Counted from the stretch's first letter, positions 34,103 through 43,515 are shown. The stretch: 64,000 bases of DNA from an uncultured Pelagibacteraceae bacterium (GCA_902568465.1 CACFQR010000004.1:21865-85864), one strand, 5' to 3'. A program made the numbers and translations. The notes: generated by a model from the letters alone, not told the origin.

Positions 34103-34653
34103 TTTGAGTAGGGTTTTCTAGAGAATATTCTTTTAACTAAAGGCTCAAATTCTTTTAGTGATAAAGATTTAAAATTGGGATCAAAAGATTTTTGGTCCCA
34201 ATTTTCACAAAAGTTTACAGTATCTTGATAGTATATATGACCCTTATATTTATCCCTTTGGTTTCTATTCCCATTTAGATGGTGTGCATAATAATACATT
34301 TGAAACTCTCCATGTTTTTCTATTATCCAATGTGTTTTTTTGCTTACATAAGGTTTAATTACAGCAGCGGCATATTCAGAATGATTTAATGGAGCTAGCT
34401 CGTCTCCGATATCATGTAGTAATGCAGCAACTATCATTTCTTCATCAGCTTTATCATTTAATGCTCTCGTTGCTGTTTGCAACGAGTGCTCCAATCTTGT
34501 TATTTGATATCCTTCTAAAGTTTCATTTAATCCACTCATAAATTTTATTAATCTTTCAGCTGTGCCTTCTATGTATTTTTTTTCATGTTTATCCAATAAT
34601 AGGTATTCCTCTTTAGTACCATCTTTCATTTGTTTAAATTTTACTTTTTCCAT
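34099..34653 (-). CDS. HD-domain oxygenase, TmpB/PhnZ-like
   Basis: A 184-residue HD-fold protein. Likely iron ligands are H56 (RLEHSLQTA), H80-D81 (LLHDIGDE), H91 and H114, with an aspartate in WDQKSFDP near 153-158. The 24-residue gap between H56 and H80 equals that of PhnZ (H34 to H58). PhnZ and TmpB are mixed-valence di-iron oxygenases that split the C-P bond of 1-hydroxy-2-aminoethylphosphonates; TmpB makes glycine betaine and phosphate from the trimethylated substrate. Co-translation with a TauD-type dioxygenase (13-base overlap) and the adjacent BHMT gene support a TmpB role. A simple phosphohydrolase is the alternative. Confidence 0.68.
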   Translation of the reverse strand: MEKVKFKQMKDGTKEEYLLLDKHEKKYIEGTAERLIKFMSGLNETLEGYQITRLEHSLQTATRALNDKADEEMIVAALLHDIGDELAPLNHSEYAAAVIKPYVSKKTHWIIEKHGEFQMYYYAHHLNGNRNQRDKYKGHIYYQDTVNFCENWDQKSFDPNFKSLSLKEFEPLVKRIFSRKPYSN

Positions 34654-35747
34654 TTTAAGTTAAACTTTCTCTCCAAGAATCTTAATTTTCCTTCTGTGGA
34701 GTCATGATCAATATAGCAACCCTTTAAAAATCTTTTTCCTTCGCTTTGACTAAAAGACGTTCTTCCATGTAATGTTCGGTAATTATCAAACATTATTATA
34801 TCACCAACTTCCAATTTAAATTTTATTTCAAAATTTTTTGAAGAACATAACTTTGAAAATAACCTTCTTGCTTTATAGAATTTTTCTAATTCCTTTTTCT
34901 CCAGAACGGGAACATAATCTAATCTTGGGCTATGCCTTATTTGTTTTGGTTTTCCAGCTTCATCTAATTCAATTATTTCACCCCAATTTTCAAGAATTAT
35001 ATCCTTATCCACAAATCTAAACCTTACTTTTGTAGATGAAATTATATTAAATAAATTTTTATGTTTTTTTCTCAAATATTCAGCTACAGCAAACCCATCA
35101 ACTACAGTAGAAAAACCACCCTCAACTTCATTATGGATACAATGCAGTAACTGAATACAAGGGACAGGTTTTCTGTATGGGTTATCAGTATGAGCTGCTA
35201 TATGATGATTAGTGTATGCAAGGTCATTGTAATTTTTTTCAGATCTAACATTAAATGTAGTGCCAAAATTTGTTGGACGTACTGTACCAATTGAATTTGC
35301 AAATTTTACAAGGAAATTTTCATCATTAGGAGTATTTTTTATAATAATAAAGCCATACTTATAGAAATTCTGTAATAGATCATACATGCTTATCGTATCA
35401 AATATATGATCTCTATAGTTTATCTTTGGTATATTTTTTAGTTTTGAATTCCAAAGTACTGGATTTTCGTAAGGCAAATTTTTATTTAGTTCATAAAACA
35501 ATTCTTTAATTTCGTAATCAAATTTAATTCCATCATTAAAATTTATATTTAAATGTCCATTTGATATTGAGGCTTTTTTTATTTTTAAATTAGTGTTTAA
35601 ATCAGACGGGTCATACAATCTCTGGTCAGTATTTTTATCATATAAACTACTTAATCTGGCTCTCTCTCGAAGCCAAAGTGGATGTATTTCCATTTTTTTT
35701 TTTGGTAATTTTAAAAATACTTTATTTTTTGCAATTTCAATTCTCAC
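34641..35747 (-). CDS. TauD/GBBH-type 2-oxoglutarate dioxygenase, TmpA-like
   Basis: A 368-residue member of the gamma-butyrobetaine hydroxylase branch of the TauD family. The iron triad is H186, D188 (AAHTDNPYRKP) and H327 (TLHGRTSF), and an N-terminal DUF971-like domain occupies about residues 1-95. That domain lacks the cysteines that bind zinc in true butyrobetaine hydroxylases. TmpA, from the same branch, hydroxylates 2-(trimethylammonio)ethylphosphonate at C1 before TmpB cleaves it. Overlap with the HD-domain gene favours TmpA over carnitine synthesis. The start is GTG at 35747. Confidence 0.68.
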   Translation of the reverse strand: MRIEIAKNKVFLKLPKKKMEIHPLWLRERARLSSLYDKNTDQRLYDPSDLNTNLKIKKASISNGHLNINFNDGIKFDYEIKELFYELNKNLPYENPVLWNSKLKNIPKINYRDHIFDTISMYDLLQNFYKYGFIIIKNTPNDENFLVKFANSIGTVRPTNFGTTFNVRSEKNYNDLAYTNHHIAAHTDNPYRKPVPCIQLLHCIHNEVEGGFSTVVDGFAVAEYLRKKHKNLFNIISSTKVRFRFVDKDIILENWGEIIELDEAGKPKQIRHSPRLDYVPVLEKKELEKFYKARRLFSKLCSSKNFEIKFKLEVGDIIMFDNYRTLHGRTSFSQSEGKRFLKGCYIDHDSTEGKLRFLERKFNLKWKK

Positions 35748-35825
35748 GTTATTATTTTATATTTTTTTATTGTTATCCTCAACAAGAAGATATACTCAAA
35801 CTTTACTAATTGATTTAAATCAAAC

Positions 35826-36689
35826 ATGAAAATACAGGATATATTTATTGCATTATCAGTCCCTATAATTTTAGGCTTTGGTTTTGTAATAGCTAAGCCC
35901 GCTATGCAATATTTTCCACCATATCTGTTAATGGGAATGAGATTTACTATACCTGCTTTACTGCTAGTTTGGTGGTTCCCTTTACCCAAAGGATTGTATT
36001 TGGATTTATTTAAGGTTTCATTTATAGGAAGCACTCTACAATATGGGTTAACATACACAGGCTTAAACATTATTGATGCTTCTTCAGCTGTTCTTCTCGT
36101 TCAGCTGGAAGTTCCTTTTGGAATCATAATTGCATTTTTCTTATTAAAAGAAATTCCAACTTTAAAAAATATAATTGGTTTATTTATTGCCTTTATTGGA
36201 ACTTATATACTAACCGGAGCTCCCAATCTTGAAGGAAAGTACATCGGTGTTTTATTAGTTTTAGCAGGAGCTTTTACATGGTCACTAGGAGCAGTTATGG
36301 CAAAATCTCTCAGTAAAAAAATAGAGGCATTTGCATTAATGACCTGGCTTTGTGTATTTTCTGGACCGATGTTGTTATTTATTTCATTATTATTTGATGG
36401 AAATCCAATTACATATTTTTTATCTGCAAATATTAATAGTTGGTTAACAGTAATTTTTTTAGGTTTCTTTTTACAACCAATTGGTTATGGAGCATGGTAC
36501 TATGTTTTAAAAAGATATCCGGTAAATAAAGTTATGCCAGTATTACTTATACTGCCAGTAACAGGATTAATAACATCTATTTTTTTACTAGGAGAAGATC
36601 CTCCACAGCAAGTTTTTCTAGGAGGTTTTATTATTATTTTTGGAGTTGCTTTGATATTGTTTACAAAAAAAAACAAAAAATATGAATAA
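35826..36689 (+). CDS. EamA/DMT-family transporter
   Basis: A 287-residue transporter with two EamA repeats and ten helices. FFLLKEIPTLKNIIGLF marks the end of repeat one, and FLLGEDPPQQVFLGG the end of repeat two. It diverges from the TmpA-like gene and overlaps the next gene, a dimethylglycine-dehydrogenase-like flavoprotein, by eight bases. The context makes uptake or export of a methylated amine or amino acid a reasonable guess, but sequence alone does not show it. Confidence 0.84.
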   Translation: MKIQDIFIALSVPIILGFGFVIAKPAMQYFPPYLLMGMRFTIPALLLVWWFPLPKGLYLDLFKVSFIGSTLQYGLTYTGLNIIDASSAVLLVQLEVPFGIIIAFFLLKEIPTLKNIIGLFIAFIGTYILTGAPNLEGKYIGVLLVLAGAFTWSLGAVMAKSLSKKIEAFALMTWLCVFSGPMLLFISLLFDGNPITYFLSANINSWLTVIFLGFFLQPIGYGAWYYVLKRYPVNKVMPVLLILPVTGLITSIFLLGEDPPQQVFLGGFIIIFGVALILFTKKNKKYE

Positions 36690-39132
36690 GACATTACCAA
36701 AGAATGCAAAAGCAATAATCATTGGTGGAGGTATAGCAGGATGTTCTTGCGCTTATCATTTAGCAAAATTTGGTTGGAAAGATGTAATTTTAATTGAAAG
36801 AGATCAATTAACATCTGGAACTACTTGGCATGCAGCTGGTTTAGTAAGTCAGTTGGGCCCTACTGCTGCTGTAACAAAAATACGGAAGTATTCTCTAGAT
36901 CTTTATAAAAAATTAGAAAAGGAAACCGATTTTTCTAGCGGTCTAAAATTAAATGGCGCTCTTTCAATTGCTACGACAAAAGGAAGGTGGCAAGAGTTAT
37001 TAAGACAAGCGACAACAGCTCAACTGTTCAATGTTAATGTAGAAGTTTTAGACATTAAACAAATTAAGAAAATTTATCCAATAATTAACGATGAAGGAAT
37101 TTATGGTGGAATTTTTATGCCAGGTGACGGTCAAGCAGATCCTATAGGTGTTACAAATTTATTAGCAAAAGCAGCAAGAAAAGAAGGAGTTAAAATATTT
37201 CAAAATTCACCAGTCAAAAAAATTATTACAAAAAATGGAAAGGTTAGTGGTGTTAAAGTTAACGACGAAATAATCGAATGTGAATATGTAGTTCTAGCAA
37301 CTGGAATGTGGTCGAGACAGATTGGAGAGGATATGAATATTAATATTCCATTGTATCCAGCAGAACACTTTTATGTAATCACCGAGCCAATAAATGATCT
37401 ACCTAAAAATATTCCTGTTCTAAGGGATTTTGACGATAGTTTATATTTAAAAGAAGATGCAGGAAAAATGTTGATTGGAATTTTTGAAAGTAAATCAATT
37501 CCAGCTTTTAACAAAACAAATAGAGTTCCAGAAGATTTTTCATATGGAGAATTTCCAGAAAATTTTGAACATTTTGAGCCTTATTTAAAATCGTCTTTAA
37601 AAAGAGTTCCAATTTTAGAAAAAGCCGGAATAAGAAAATTTTTTGCAGGTCCCGAATCTTTTACTCCAGATACTAATACACTATTAGGCGAAGTTCCTGA
37701 GATTAAAAATTTTTTTGTTTGCTGTGGGTTTAATAGTATCGGAATTGGTAGTGGCGGGGGAGCAGGAAAAGTAACTGCAGAATGGATGATGAACGGTTAT
37801 ATCAATGAAGATTTATTTATATATGACATAAAAAGATTTCAAAAATTCCATTCGAAAATTGACTTTATCAAAGAAAGAATAACAGAAACTTTGGGAGATT
37901 TATATGGAATGCACTGGCCATATAAGCAACATAAAACTTCAAGAAATGTAAAACTGTTTCCATATCATGAGGATTTAAAAAAAGTTGGAGCATGTTTTGG
38001 GGTTTCAGCCGGCTATGAAAGACCTCTTTGGTTTTCTTTAAACAAAGAAAAAGCAGAAATTAAGTACAGTTATAACTATCAAAATTGGTATCCCTCAGTA
38101 GAATTTGAAACAAGAAACGCGAGAAAAAATGTTGGCCTATTCGATTTAACGGCTTTTTCTAAATATGATTTAAGAGGTGAAAAAACACATAGTGAATTGC
38201 AAAGAATTTGTACCGCTGATATAAAAAATGAAATTGGTAAAACTACTTATACTCAAATGTTAAATGAGCACGGTGGGATAGAAACAGATTTAACCGTCGT
38301 ATGTATGAGTAAGAATTATTTTAGAATTGTTACTTCTGCCGCAAACAGAGAGCATGACAAATTTCATATTTTAAAATATTTATCAAAAGATGTAGAATTT
38401 AGGGATGTTACAGATGAACTCGCTTGCTTTGGTGTATTTGGTCCTAAAAGTAGAAGTTTAATGTCAAAATTATCAAATGATAATTTTTCAAATGAAAATT
38501 TCAGATTTGGCACAAGTAAAGAAATTAAAATAAATTACAAAAAAATTTGGGCACAAAGATTATCTTATGTTGGAGAGTTAGGGTTTGAACTTTATATGAA
38601 AATGAATGAAGCTAAAGAAATATACAGTTGCATAGTAGAAAAAGGTAAAGAGTTTAATCTTTCTCATTGTGGAATGTTTGCTATGGATACAATGAGAATG
38701 GAAAAAGGGTATTTGCACTGGGGACACGATATGTCGCCTGAAGAAAATCAGTATGAAGCAGGCTTAAATTTTACTATAAGTTTTAAAAAGAATATTGATT
38801 TTATTGGAAAAAAAGCTTTAGAAAAAATAATAAAACAAAAAATTAAAAAGAAAATGGTAATGTTAACTTTAAAAAATAACAAACCAGGATTCCCACTATT
38901 ATTACATGATGAACCTATTTATTGCGATGGTAAAATAGTTGGAAGAACTACTTCAGGAAATTATTCATTTAACTATAAAAAAAATATGTCCCTAGGCTAT
39001 ATAAATTTAAATTCTACAAAGAAGGAGTTAATTAATAAAACTTTTTTTATTGAAGTAGAAAAAAAACTACATGAAGCGACTTTGGAAATTCAACCACTTC
39101 ATGATCCAGAAAATAAAATAATAAAAAACTAA
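36682..39132 (+). CDS. Dimethylglycine/sarcosine dehydrogenase-like flavoprotein
   Basis: The 816-residue protein joins an N-terminal FAD domain (IGGGIAGCSCAYHL from residue 13, TSGTTWHAAG near residue 50, where the histidine is the likely covalent FAD site) to a C-terminal GcvT-type folate domain (DVTDELACFGVFGPKSR and later GELGFELYMKM). Such enzymes remove an N-methyl group as 5,10-methylene-THF. The second copy at 45187-47604 sits with BHMT and is the more likely dimethylglycine enzyme. This copy, next to an ALDH and a hydroxyacid dehydrogenase, may act on a different methylated amine. Confidence 0.85.
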   Translation: MNKTLPKNAKAIIIGGGIAGCSCAYHLAKFGWKDVILIERDQLTSGTTWHAAGLVSQLGPTAAVTKIRKYSLDLYKKLEKETDFSSGLKLNGALSIATTKGRWQELLRQATTAQLFNVNVEVLDIKQIKKIYPIINDEGIYGGIFMPGDGQADPIGVTNLLAKAARKEGVKIFQNSPVKKIITKNGKVSGVKVNDEIIECEYVVLATGMWSRQIGEDMNINIPLYPAEHFYVITEPINDLPKNIPVLRDFDDSLYLKEDAGKMLIGIFESKSIPAFNKTNRVPEDFSYGEFPENFEHFEPYLKSSLKRVPILEKAGIRKFFAGPESFTPDTNTLLGEVPEIKNFFVCCGFNSIGIGSGGGAGKVTAEWMMNGYINEDLFIYDIKRFQKFHSKIDFIKERITETLGDLYGMHWPYKQHKTSRNVKLFPYHEDLKKVGACFGVSAGYERPLWFSLNKEKAEIKYSYNYQNWYPSVEFETRNARKNVGLFDLTAFSKYDLRGEKTHSELQRICTADIKNEIGKTTYTQMLNEHGGIETDLTVVCMSKNYFRIVTSAANREHDKFHILKYLSKDVEFRDVTDELACFGVFGPKSRSLMSKLSNDNFSNENFRFGTSKEIKINYKKIWAQRLSYVGELGFELYMKMNEAKEIYSCIVEKGKEFNLSHCGMFAMDTMRMEKGYLHWGHDMSPEENQYEAGLNFTISFKKNIDFIGKKALEKIIKQKIKKKMVMLTLKNNKPGFPLLLHDEPIYCDGKIVGRTTSGNYSFNYKKNMSLGYINLNSTKKELINKTFFIEVEKKLHEATLEIQPLHDPENKIIKN

Positions 39133-39143
39133 AAGGAGGAAAG

Positions 39144-40085
39144 ATGAAAATTGGTTTTATAGGCCTAGGAAATGTAGGAGGAAAGCTCGCTCAAAGTTTA
39201 TTAAGCAATAAGTTTAATTTAACGGTTATTGATTTAGACGATACTTTAGTGAAAAATTTTGTTTCCAATGGATCTGCAACAGCTAAATCACCGAAAGAAT
39301 TAGCTGAAAAAGTTGATTTAGTAATAACATGTCTACCATCCCCCAGCATTTGTGCCGAGGTAATGGAAAAAAAAGACGGAGTTATAGCTGGCCTTTCAAA
39401 AGAAAAAATTTGGTTAGAAATGAGCACTACGGATGATAAAGAGGTAAAGAGGATTGGAGAATTAATTAAATTAAAAGGAGCTATTCCATTAGACGCTCCA
39501 GTTAGTGGAGGCTGCCACCGTGCAGCTACTGGTAATATAGCTATATTTGTTGGTGGAGAAAGAAAGTCTTTTGAAAAAATATTACCTATATTGACCACTA
39601 TGGGAAGAAAAATTTTACATACCGGAGAACTTGGTACTGCATCAATTTTGAAAGTTATTACAAATTATTTAGCCTCAACTCATTTAGTAGCTTTAGGAGA
39701 AGCGTGGGCTGTAGCTAAAAAATCAAATTTAGATTTGAAAAAAACTTTTAAAGGTATTCTAGCTTCATCCGGAAATTCTTTTGTACATGAAACGGAAAGC
39801 CAAGTAATTTTAAATGGCTCTTACAACATAAATTTTACTATGGATTTAGTAGAAAAAGACATGACATTATTCAACGAATTATCAAAAAAACTTAATATAC
39901 CATTAGAAATTTCACCTTTGGTATTAAGTATTTTTAAAGATGCGCATATTAAATATGGATCAAGAGCCTGGTCATCAATGGTTGTTAAAAGATTAGAAGA
40001 TAATTGTAAAATTAACTTTAGAGCAGCTGGCTACCCTAGTGAATTGGTTGATAATGAAAAAGAAGAAAAAGGTTATGAAATTTAA
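39144..40085 (+). CDS. 3-hydroxyisobutyrate-dehydrogenase-family NAD(P) oxidoreductase
   Basis: A 313-residue member of the beta-hydroxyacid dehydrogenase family. IGFIGLGNVGGKLAQSL at the N-terminus binds the dinucleotide; DAPVSGGCHRAATGNIAIFVGG in two parts is the substrate-binding signature; the catalytic lysine lies in the ILKVITNYLAS stretch near residue 173. It has a strong ribosome-binding site, AGGAGG at 39134-39139. It lies between the dehydrogenase-like flavoprotein and an ALDH, so it probably handles a hydroxyacid intermediate of the same pathway. The substrate is unknown (3-hydroxyisobutyrate, tartronate semialdehyde and others are possible). Confidence 0.82.
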   Translation: MKIGFIGLGNVGGKLAQSLLSNKFNLTVIDLDDTLVKNFVSNGSATAKSPKELAEKVDLVITCLPSPSICAEVMEKKDGVIAGLSKEKIWLEMSTTDDKEVKRIGELIKLKGAIPLDAPVSGGCHRAATGNIAIFVGGERKSFEKILPILTTMGRKILHTGELGTASILKVITNYLASTHLVALGEAWAVAKKSNLDLKKTFKGILASSGNSFVHETESQVILNGSYNINFTMDLVEKDMTLFNELSKKLNIPLEISPLVLSIFKDAHIKYGSRAWSSMVVKRLEDNCKINFRAAGYPSELVDNEKEEKGYEI

Positions 40086-40109
40086 TTTCTGTGATAATAA
40101 TAATTTAAA

Positions 40110-41540
40110 ATGTTAGATAAAAGAAATTTTTATATAAATGGAAAGTGGGTCAAACCTTCAAAATCAAATGATTTCGAAGTTATTAATCCCTCAAACGAAG
40201 AAACTTTTGCTATCATTTCTTTAGGATTTAGAGAAGATTTAGATTTTGCGGTAAAATCTGCAAAAAAAGCTTTTGAAATATGGAAAGAGACTACAAAGGA
40301 AGAAAGAATTAAACTTTTAGAAAAATTGCTGGAAATTTATAAAAAAAGATCTAAAGAAATGTCAGAAGCAATTTCGATGGAAATGGGTTCACCTATAGAC
40401 TATTCATCATCGACACATACTACTTCTGGACAGTCTCATTTAGAAGATTTTATATTTAGATTGAGAAAATTTAATTTTGAAAAAAATTTTGACCCAAAAT
40501 CAAACAATCAAATTAATTACGAGCCAATAGGTGTTTGTGGTTTAATTACTCCGTGGAATTGGCCTATTAATCAAATAGCTTTAAAGGTTGTTCCTGCTTT
40601 TGCAACAGGATGCACAATGGTGCTTAAACCATCTGAGATAGCACCTATTTCAGGAATGTTGTTTGCTGAAATGATAGATGAAGCAGGCTTTCCGCCAGGA
40701 GTGTTTAATTTAGTTAATGGTGATGGGGAAGGAGTTGGAACAAGTATGTCTAGCCATCCTGATATCGACATGATCTCTTTTACAGGATCAACAAGAGCTG
40801 GAAAACTAATTTCAAAAAATGCTGCCGATACAATTAAAAGAGTTTGTTTAGAGTTAGGAGGGAAAGGTGGAAATATTGTTTTTGCAGATTCTTATCCCAA
40901 TGCAGTTAGAGATGGAATTAAAAATGTAATGAGCAATTCAGGACAATCATGTGATGCTCCGACAAGAATGCTTGTAGAAAAATCAATTTATGAGAAAGCA
41001 ATTAAAGAGGCAGCTGATGAAGCTAGTAAAATTAAAGTAGATATTGCTTCAAAAAAAGGGGACCATATAGGCCCAGTAGTTTCTAAAGTTCAATATAATA
41101 AAATTATTAATTTAATTAAAAGTGGAATTGACGAAGGAGCGACCTTGGCCACAGGAGGACCAGAGCTTCCAAATAATTTAAATAAAGGCTATTTTATTAA
41201 ACCAACAATTTTTACGAATGTTACTAATGATATGGAAATAGCGAAAAAGGAAATTTTTGGTCCTGTTTTATCAATCATCCCATTCAATACTGAGGAAGAA
41301 GCAATTAAAATCACTAATGATACTGAATATGGACTGGGTAACTATTTACAAACTGAAGATACAGAAAAAGCCAAAAGAGTTGCAAAACAACTAAGGTCTG
41401 GAATTGTATATATTAATGGTAAATCTGCAGACCCAGGAACACCTTTTGGTGGATTCAGACAATCAGGGAATGGCCGCGAGGGCGGCACATGGGGACTGGA
41501 AGAATACCTAGAGGTAAAAACTATTACTGGATGGAATTAA
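40110..41540 (+). CDS. Aldehyde dehydrogenase (NAD)
   Basis: A 476-residue ALDH with the catalytic cysteine near residue 281 (NSGQSCDAPTRM), the general-base glutamate in LELGGKGGNIVF, and the GFRQSGNGREGG C-terminal motif. The family oxidises an aldehyde to an acid. Neighbours suggest betaine aldehyde or another amine-derived aldehyde, but it lacks a paired choline dehydrogenase here. It belongs to a run of four genes with the flavoprotein, the hydroxyacid dehydrogenase and the phosphatase-like gene. Confidence 0.85.
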   Translation: MLDKRNFYINGKWVKPSKSNDFEVINPSNEETFAIISLGFREDLDFAVKSAKKAFEIWKETTKEERIKLLEKLLEIYKKRSKEMSEAISMEMGSPIDYSSSTHTTSGQSHLEDFIFRLRKFNFEKNFDPKSNNQINYEPIGVCGLITPWNWPINQIALKVVPAFATGCTMVLKPSEIAPISGMLFAEMIDEAGFPPGVFNLVNGDGEGVGTSMSSHPDIDMISFTGSTRAGKLISKNAADTIKRVCLELGGKGGNIVFADSYPNAVRDGIKNVMSNSGQSCDAPTRMLVEKSIYEKAIKEAADEASKIKVDIASKKGDHIGPVVSKVQYNKIINLIKSGIDEGATLATGGPELPNNLNKGYFIKPTIFTNVTNDMEIAKKEIFGPVLSIIPFNTEEEAIKITNDTEYGLGNYLQTEDTEKAKRVAKQLRSGIVYINGKSADPGTPFGGFRQSGNGREGGTWGLEEYLEVKTITGWN

Positions 41541-41541
41541 A

Positions 41542-42339
41542 ATGAAAAAAAAAGACAAACTAAATTATTATAGATTTTTAAATTTACTTCCAAAAAAAAT
41601 TAATGATCTTTATTTTAAAAAGTTAGCAGGAAAATTTAAATTGCATAATAAATCTAAAAAAAAAAATGGTTTTGATCCAGTTACAAATATAGATCGAGCT
41701 ATAGAAATTTTCTTGAGAGAGGAAATTTCAAAAAGATTTCCTAAAGATGGAATTGTGGGAGAAGAGCTAAAAATTAAAAAATCAAAAAGTGGATTTTCTT
41801 GGATAATTGATCCAATAGATGGCACCAGGTCTTTTATAATTGGTAGTCCAACATGGAGTAATTTAATTAGCGTAAATTACAAAAACGATCCAACTTTTGG
41901 TCTAGTGAATTTTCCAATGCTTAAAAAATATTATATTACAGGCGCTAATAACAACAGTTATGTAGTTGAAAATAAAAAATTTACAAAACTTAAAGTAATA
42001 AAATCTAATTCTTTAAGCGCTTCAAAAATAGCAGGAAATTTTTTTGGTTGGTTAACACCAAATGAGCAAAAAAAGATTTCTAAGCTAACAAAATTAATAC
42101 GCTTTCCTTGTTCTGATGCTTTAAGCTATTGCCAACTGTGTGAAGGAAAACTAAATGCTGTACTGCAATGCTATAATAAAATTTGGGACATACATCCATT
42201 AATACCATTAATTAAAAATGCAGGAGGTTATATAAATACTTGGGATGGAAAAGATCCCAAAATTGCTGGAAGTATTGTTGCAAGTTCAAGTCCAGCATTA
42301 CAAAAGAAAATTCTTAAATTGTTAAAACCGGTAACTTAA
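41542..42339 (+). CDS. Inositol-monophosphatase-family phosphatase (histidinol-phosphatase-like)
   Basis: A 265-residue protein with the metal-binding motifs of this family: GEEL near residue 72, IDPIDGTRSFI near 92-102, and WDIHPLIPLIKNAGG near 214-228. Members hydrolyse inositol phosphate, histidinol phosphate, PAP or similar. It starts one base after the ALDH stop. A phosphatase beside an ALDH and a hydroxyacid dehydrogenase suggests that the pathway's substrate may carry a phosphate, but this is inference. Confidence 0.78.
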   Translation: MKKKDKLNYYRFLNLLPKKINDLYFKKLAGKFKLHNKSKKKNGFDPVTNIDRAIEIFLREEISKRFPKDGIVGEELKIKKSKSGFSWIIDPIDGTRSFIIGSPTWSNLISVNYKNDPTFGLVNFPMLKKYYITGANNNSYVVENKKFTKLKVIKSNSLSASKIAGNFFGWLTPNEQKKISKLTKLIRFPCSDALSYCQLCEGKLNAVLQCYNKIWDIHPLIPLIKNAGGYINTWDGKDPKIAGSIVASSSPALQKKILKLLKPVT

Positions 42340-42341
42340 TT

Positions 42342-42360
42342 AAAAAATTATAAATTTTTT
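42342..42360. terminator. AT-only palindrome between convergent genes
   Basis: AAAAAATT (42342-42349), a three-base loop, then AATTTTTT (42353-42360). An eight-pair AT stem with T runs on both strands at the meeting point of two convergent genes could serve as a weak two-way terminator. It overlaps the minus-strand stop codon. Confidence 0.3.
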
Positions 42361-43481
42361 TTAAGAAAGTTTAATCTTCCTATAATTTCATCTCTATCCA
42401 TATAGTAGCCTTGCAGGTGTCTATTTCCTGAATTTGGATTAAAAGCAGTTCTTCCATGTAACAGCCTTCTATTATTGAAAGAAAAAATGTCTCCAGGCTG
42501 TAGTCTAAATTTAATTTGAAATTTGTCATCATGCAAAAGATTGCCAAATCTATGATGGGCTTTATAAACATTATCCATAATATCGGGATGACAATCTAAA
42601 GCATCCATAGTTGCAACACTAAATCTTATATCATTATAATCACCATCCTTTGTTAGACTAATTGCTGGTGCATGAAAACTTCTATGTGACACCTGGGTAT
42701 AATCTTTGTCTCTAAATTTTAGAGGTACATTAACTAAAGTTTCAAAAATCTCTTTTTCATTTTTTCTTAAATAGTCAGCTACTGCAAAACCATCTACTGC
42801 AGAAGAATCTCCACCATCTGCATCATTAATCAAACAATGAAGAAATTGATATCCTGGAGGATTTTCAAACCAAGGCAGATCCATATGATTTCTTAAATCG
42901 TGCGATGTATAAGCAGAGTTATTCGGTTTTGGGACATTTATAACCTCAAAAGGAGTTTTAAAAAAAGTTTCTCTTGTGTGACTAATCCTATTTAATACAG
43001 GAAGAGCAGATTTTTTATCAGTAGGAGAGTTTTTAACTAATGCAATTCCTTTATGGTGTAATAATTCTAACCATTTAATTAATCCTTTGTCTGATTTCAA
43101 AATTTCTTCGTACTCAATATTTATTGATTTTAAATTTTTTTCAAGAGAATTATTCCACAACTCATATGGAGAAGTATATTTTTTTTTGTTTTTTAAAGTG
43201 TAACAGTTTTTTCTTAGCCAATTTGGATCGTAATAACTTATATGTTGACCTTCGCTCCATTCAATCTCAAGTTTTCCATCAGAATTTATATTATATTTTT
43301 TTGGATTTATATTTTTAGAAACTTTTAAAATATTGAACATTCTATGTCTGGAGTTCTTATCATGAGCCGTTGGACAGTTATCTCTAAGCCACATAAAATT
43401 AAAATTACTTTTTTCACCGTCGCTCCATAAGATATCCAGTCCGGATCCATTTTTAACAATTTTTGAAATAGATACATTCAT
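42348..43481 (-). CDS. Gamma-butyrobetaine-hydroxylase-like 2-oxoglutarate dioxygenase
   Basis: A 377-residue enzyme of the same branch as the TmpA-like protein. H199 and D201 (LRNHMDLPWF) and H342 (LLHGRTAF) form the iron triad, and the N-terminal domain keeps part of the zinc site (C36 in RDNCP, with nearby histidines), unlike the TmpA-like protein. It probably hydroxylates gamma-butyrobetaine to carnitine, or a related trimethylammonium compound. It diverges from the ProV-like ATPase gene and thioesterase gene, which would fit carnitine or butyrobetaine use. Confidence 0.75.
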   Translation of the reverse strand: MNVSISKIVKNGSGLDILWSDGEKSNFNFMWLRDNCPTAHDKNSRHRMFNILKVSKNINPKKYNINSDGKLEIEWSEGQHISYYDPNWLRKNCYTLKNKKKYTSPYELWNNSLEKNLKSINIEYEEILKSDKGLIKWLELLHHKGIALVKNSPTDKKSALPVLNRISHTRETFFKTPFEVINVPKPNNSAYTSHDLRNHMDLPWFENPPGYQFLHCLINDADGGDSSAVDGFAVADYLRKNEKEIFETLVNVPLKFRDKDYTQVSHRSFHAPAISLTKDGDYNDIRFSVATMDALDCHPDIMDNVYKAHHRFGNLLHDDKFQIKFRLQPGDIFSFNNRRLLHGRTAFNPNSGNRHLQGYYMDRDEIIGRLNFLKKNL

Positions 43482-43515
43482 ACAAACATGATTAGTTTAT
43501 TTAATTAAATTTTCA

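Noticed and set aside
35744..36070. Minus-strand frame of 108 codons upstream of the TmpA-like gene
   Set aside because: It lies opposite the start of an EamA gene with clear family motifs and has no motif of its own.
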